This document shows positions 63,048 through 64,000 of a stretch of 64,000 nucleotides of DNA, piece after piece. The translations under genes were made by a program, and so were the position numbers. A model generated the notes under the pieces. It had not been told where the DNA came from, did not search any database, and saw nothing but the letters and a program-made list of their open reading frames with translations. The stretch covers positions 674,806-738,805 of the forward strand of contig NC_018947.1 in assembly GCF_000304475.1 (NCBI RefSeq), in the 5' to 3' direction. Numbering within the stretch: position 1 is the first letter of the stretch; the number at the start of each line of letters is the position of its first letter. The DNA comes from Kazachstania africana CBS 2517 (lineage: Eukaryota; Ascomycota; Saccharomycetes; Saccharomycetales; Saccharomycetaceae).

Positions 63048-64000
63048 CTAAGAACCGGTATCACATTTTGTCCAATGTAAGAATTGACCTACACTAGCAT
63101 AGTAAAGTCTAAAGGAGACTTCCCAATCTTGCGTATCACAAGTATCTTCGCAAGTATACATCTTGTAATAATCTGCTCTCCATGAACCACTAACATCATT
63201 TGCGTAAATCTCATTTAGTTCATTTTCAAGTTCTCCACTGGTATAGAAGCCCCCCATTTACTCTGGTTGGCTAACTAGAAATCGAGAGCAATGGTATCCA
63301 GTTACACAATGGAGAATACACTGGAAGATCTTGGCGTTTTGCTAATGTCGAGTTTCCTGCGATGTTTGTTGGTGCAATCGCCAATGTTCCTGTTGATCCA
63401 GATGAAGGATTAAAGATCAAGTGATACACTTCAGAGGTTTCGTTATGTTTCAAATAAATTGAGGGTTGAGTCAAATCTCTTTTGGTCAATGAGTTGTCAA
63501 TTGGGTACCATTTTCCGGACTCTGGTTGAGAATAGTGATCAAATAACCAATCCGTAACGCAAGAGACGTCATACAAATCATTAGTACTTTCACAGTGCCT
63601 AAGCCGTCTTTTCGAAGCGCTGTAGGATCTTCACCTTCTAAAGTTCCATTTGGTGTTCCTCCATCATGCCAGCCAACGTATATTGACATTAAATTGAGCA
63701 CGAGAGTTGTCGCCAACTCACCAACCGAACTTGCACAATCTAAAGAATCATAGTCTTCGTGATTATTCTTACAAACTTTACATGTATCTATCGCCGTTTG
63801 GTAAGCTACATTAACTGATCCGACAAAAGAGCCCCACCACGCTACTTTGACTGCAACAGGTTTATCGTCTTGAAAATAGGCGTAAATGGTTGTGACACCT
63901 AAATGAATATAATCATAATATGGAAATGCTGCAAGGGCAATAACAGTAGAAAAAAGCAAAAACAAAATAAGGAAATTGAACGCTAATTGTTTTTCTCGAT
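63048..64000 (-). pseudogene. Secreted, cysteine-rich preproprotein-like gene, broken and cut by the window edge
   Basis: Reading inward from the window end, the minus strand gives a hydrophobic signal-like segment (start beyond 64000), then a domain with C-K-V-C and V-G-E-L-A-T. A frameshift near 63610-63640 follows, then a part with N-X-S/T sequons and an L-A-K-R Kex2-type site. After a second shift near 63270-63300 and a TAA at about 63258-63260, a C-terminal segment with C-E-D-T-C ends at 63048. Signal peptide, dibasic processing site and cysteine-rich end recall killer preprotoxins, but I cannot name the family. Unlike the gene at 3205 it shows no hydrophobic C-terminus. Confidence 0.6.

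Overview
This is nuclear DNA of a budding yeast of the family Saccharomycetaceae. The genes are intron-poor and orthologous one for one to Saccharomyces cerevisiae genes. A canonical yeast intron (GTATGT / TACTAAC / CAG) splits the NSP1 start codon, and yeast promoter elements (PACE, PAC/RRPE, Mcm1, Cbf1, Reb1) are present. Species is not certain. The gene pair that flanks CEN12 in S. cerevisiae (DNM1 and YLR001C) is here convergent and almost adjacent, with no point centromere between them. Naumovozyma is known to have moved its centromeres away from ancestral sites, so that genus or a close relative is a reasonable guess, but only a guess.

Layout. 1-5.4 kb: a cut-off copy of CCT8 at the window edge, then a direct tandem repeat carrying a secreted, dibasic-site-containing protein gene, one copy intact and one truncated. 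5.4-39.9 kb: a dense, conserved block: SDH1, GYP6, MHP1, NSP1, RPT1, a YLR001C-like FAS1 protein, DNM1, AVT3, CCT8, MPP10, an unrecognised gene, SNA2, RBA50, KRE28, CAB1, APA1/2, QCR7 and BAT2. SDH1-GYP6-MHP1-NSP1-RPT1 combines genes that S. cerevisiae splits between chromosomes X and XI. SNA2-RBA50-KRE28-CAB1-APA-QCR7 matches the right end of its chromosome IV. 39.9-64 kb: a gene-poor, probably subtelomeric region with an ADH6/7-type dehydrogenase, a DUP/COS-family membrane protein, an unknown putative nuclear protein, a GRE2-like pseudogene, a desert of about 10 kb with a diverged direct repeat around an assembly gap, a broken HYR/IFF-type adhesin gene and a broken secreted-protein gene running off the window end.

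Themes. Core functions include respiration (SDH1, QCR7), membrane traffic and fission (GYP6, DNM1), proteasome and chaperonin (RPT1, CCT8), ribosome synthesis (MPP10), CoA synthesis (CAB1), nucleotide turnover (APA), branched-chain amino acids (BAT2) and the kinetochore (KRE28). The outer zone holds cell-surface, secreted and aldehyde-detoxifying genes typical of fast-evolving chromosome ends.

Caution. The assembly has two N gaps (27552-27744 and 54859-55221). Single-base indels disrupt otherwise conserved genes (MHP1, KRE28, and twice in the ADH6/7 gene). Some broken genes, and the second CCT8 copy at the edge, may therefore be sequencing or assembly errors.
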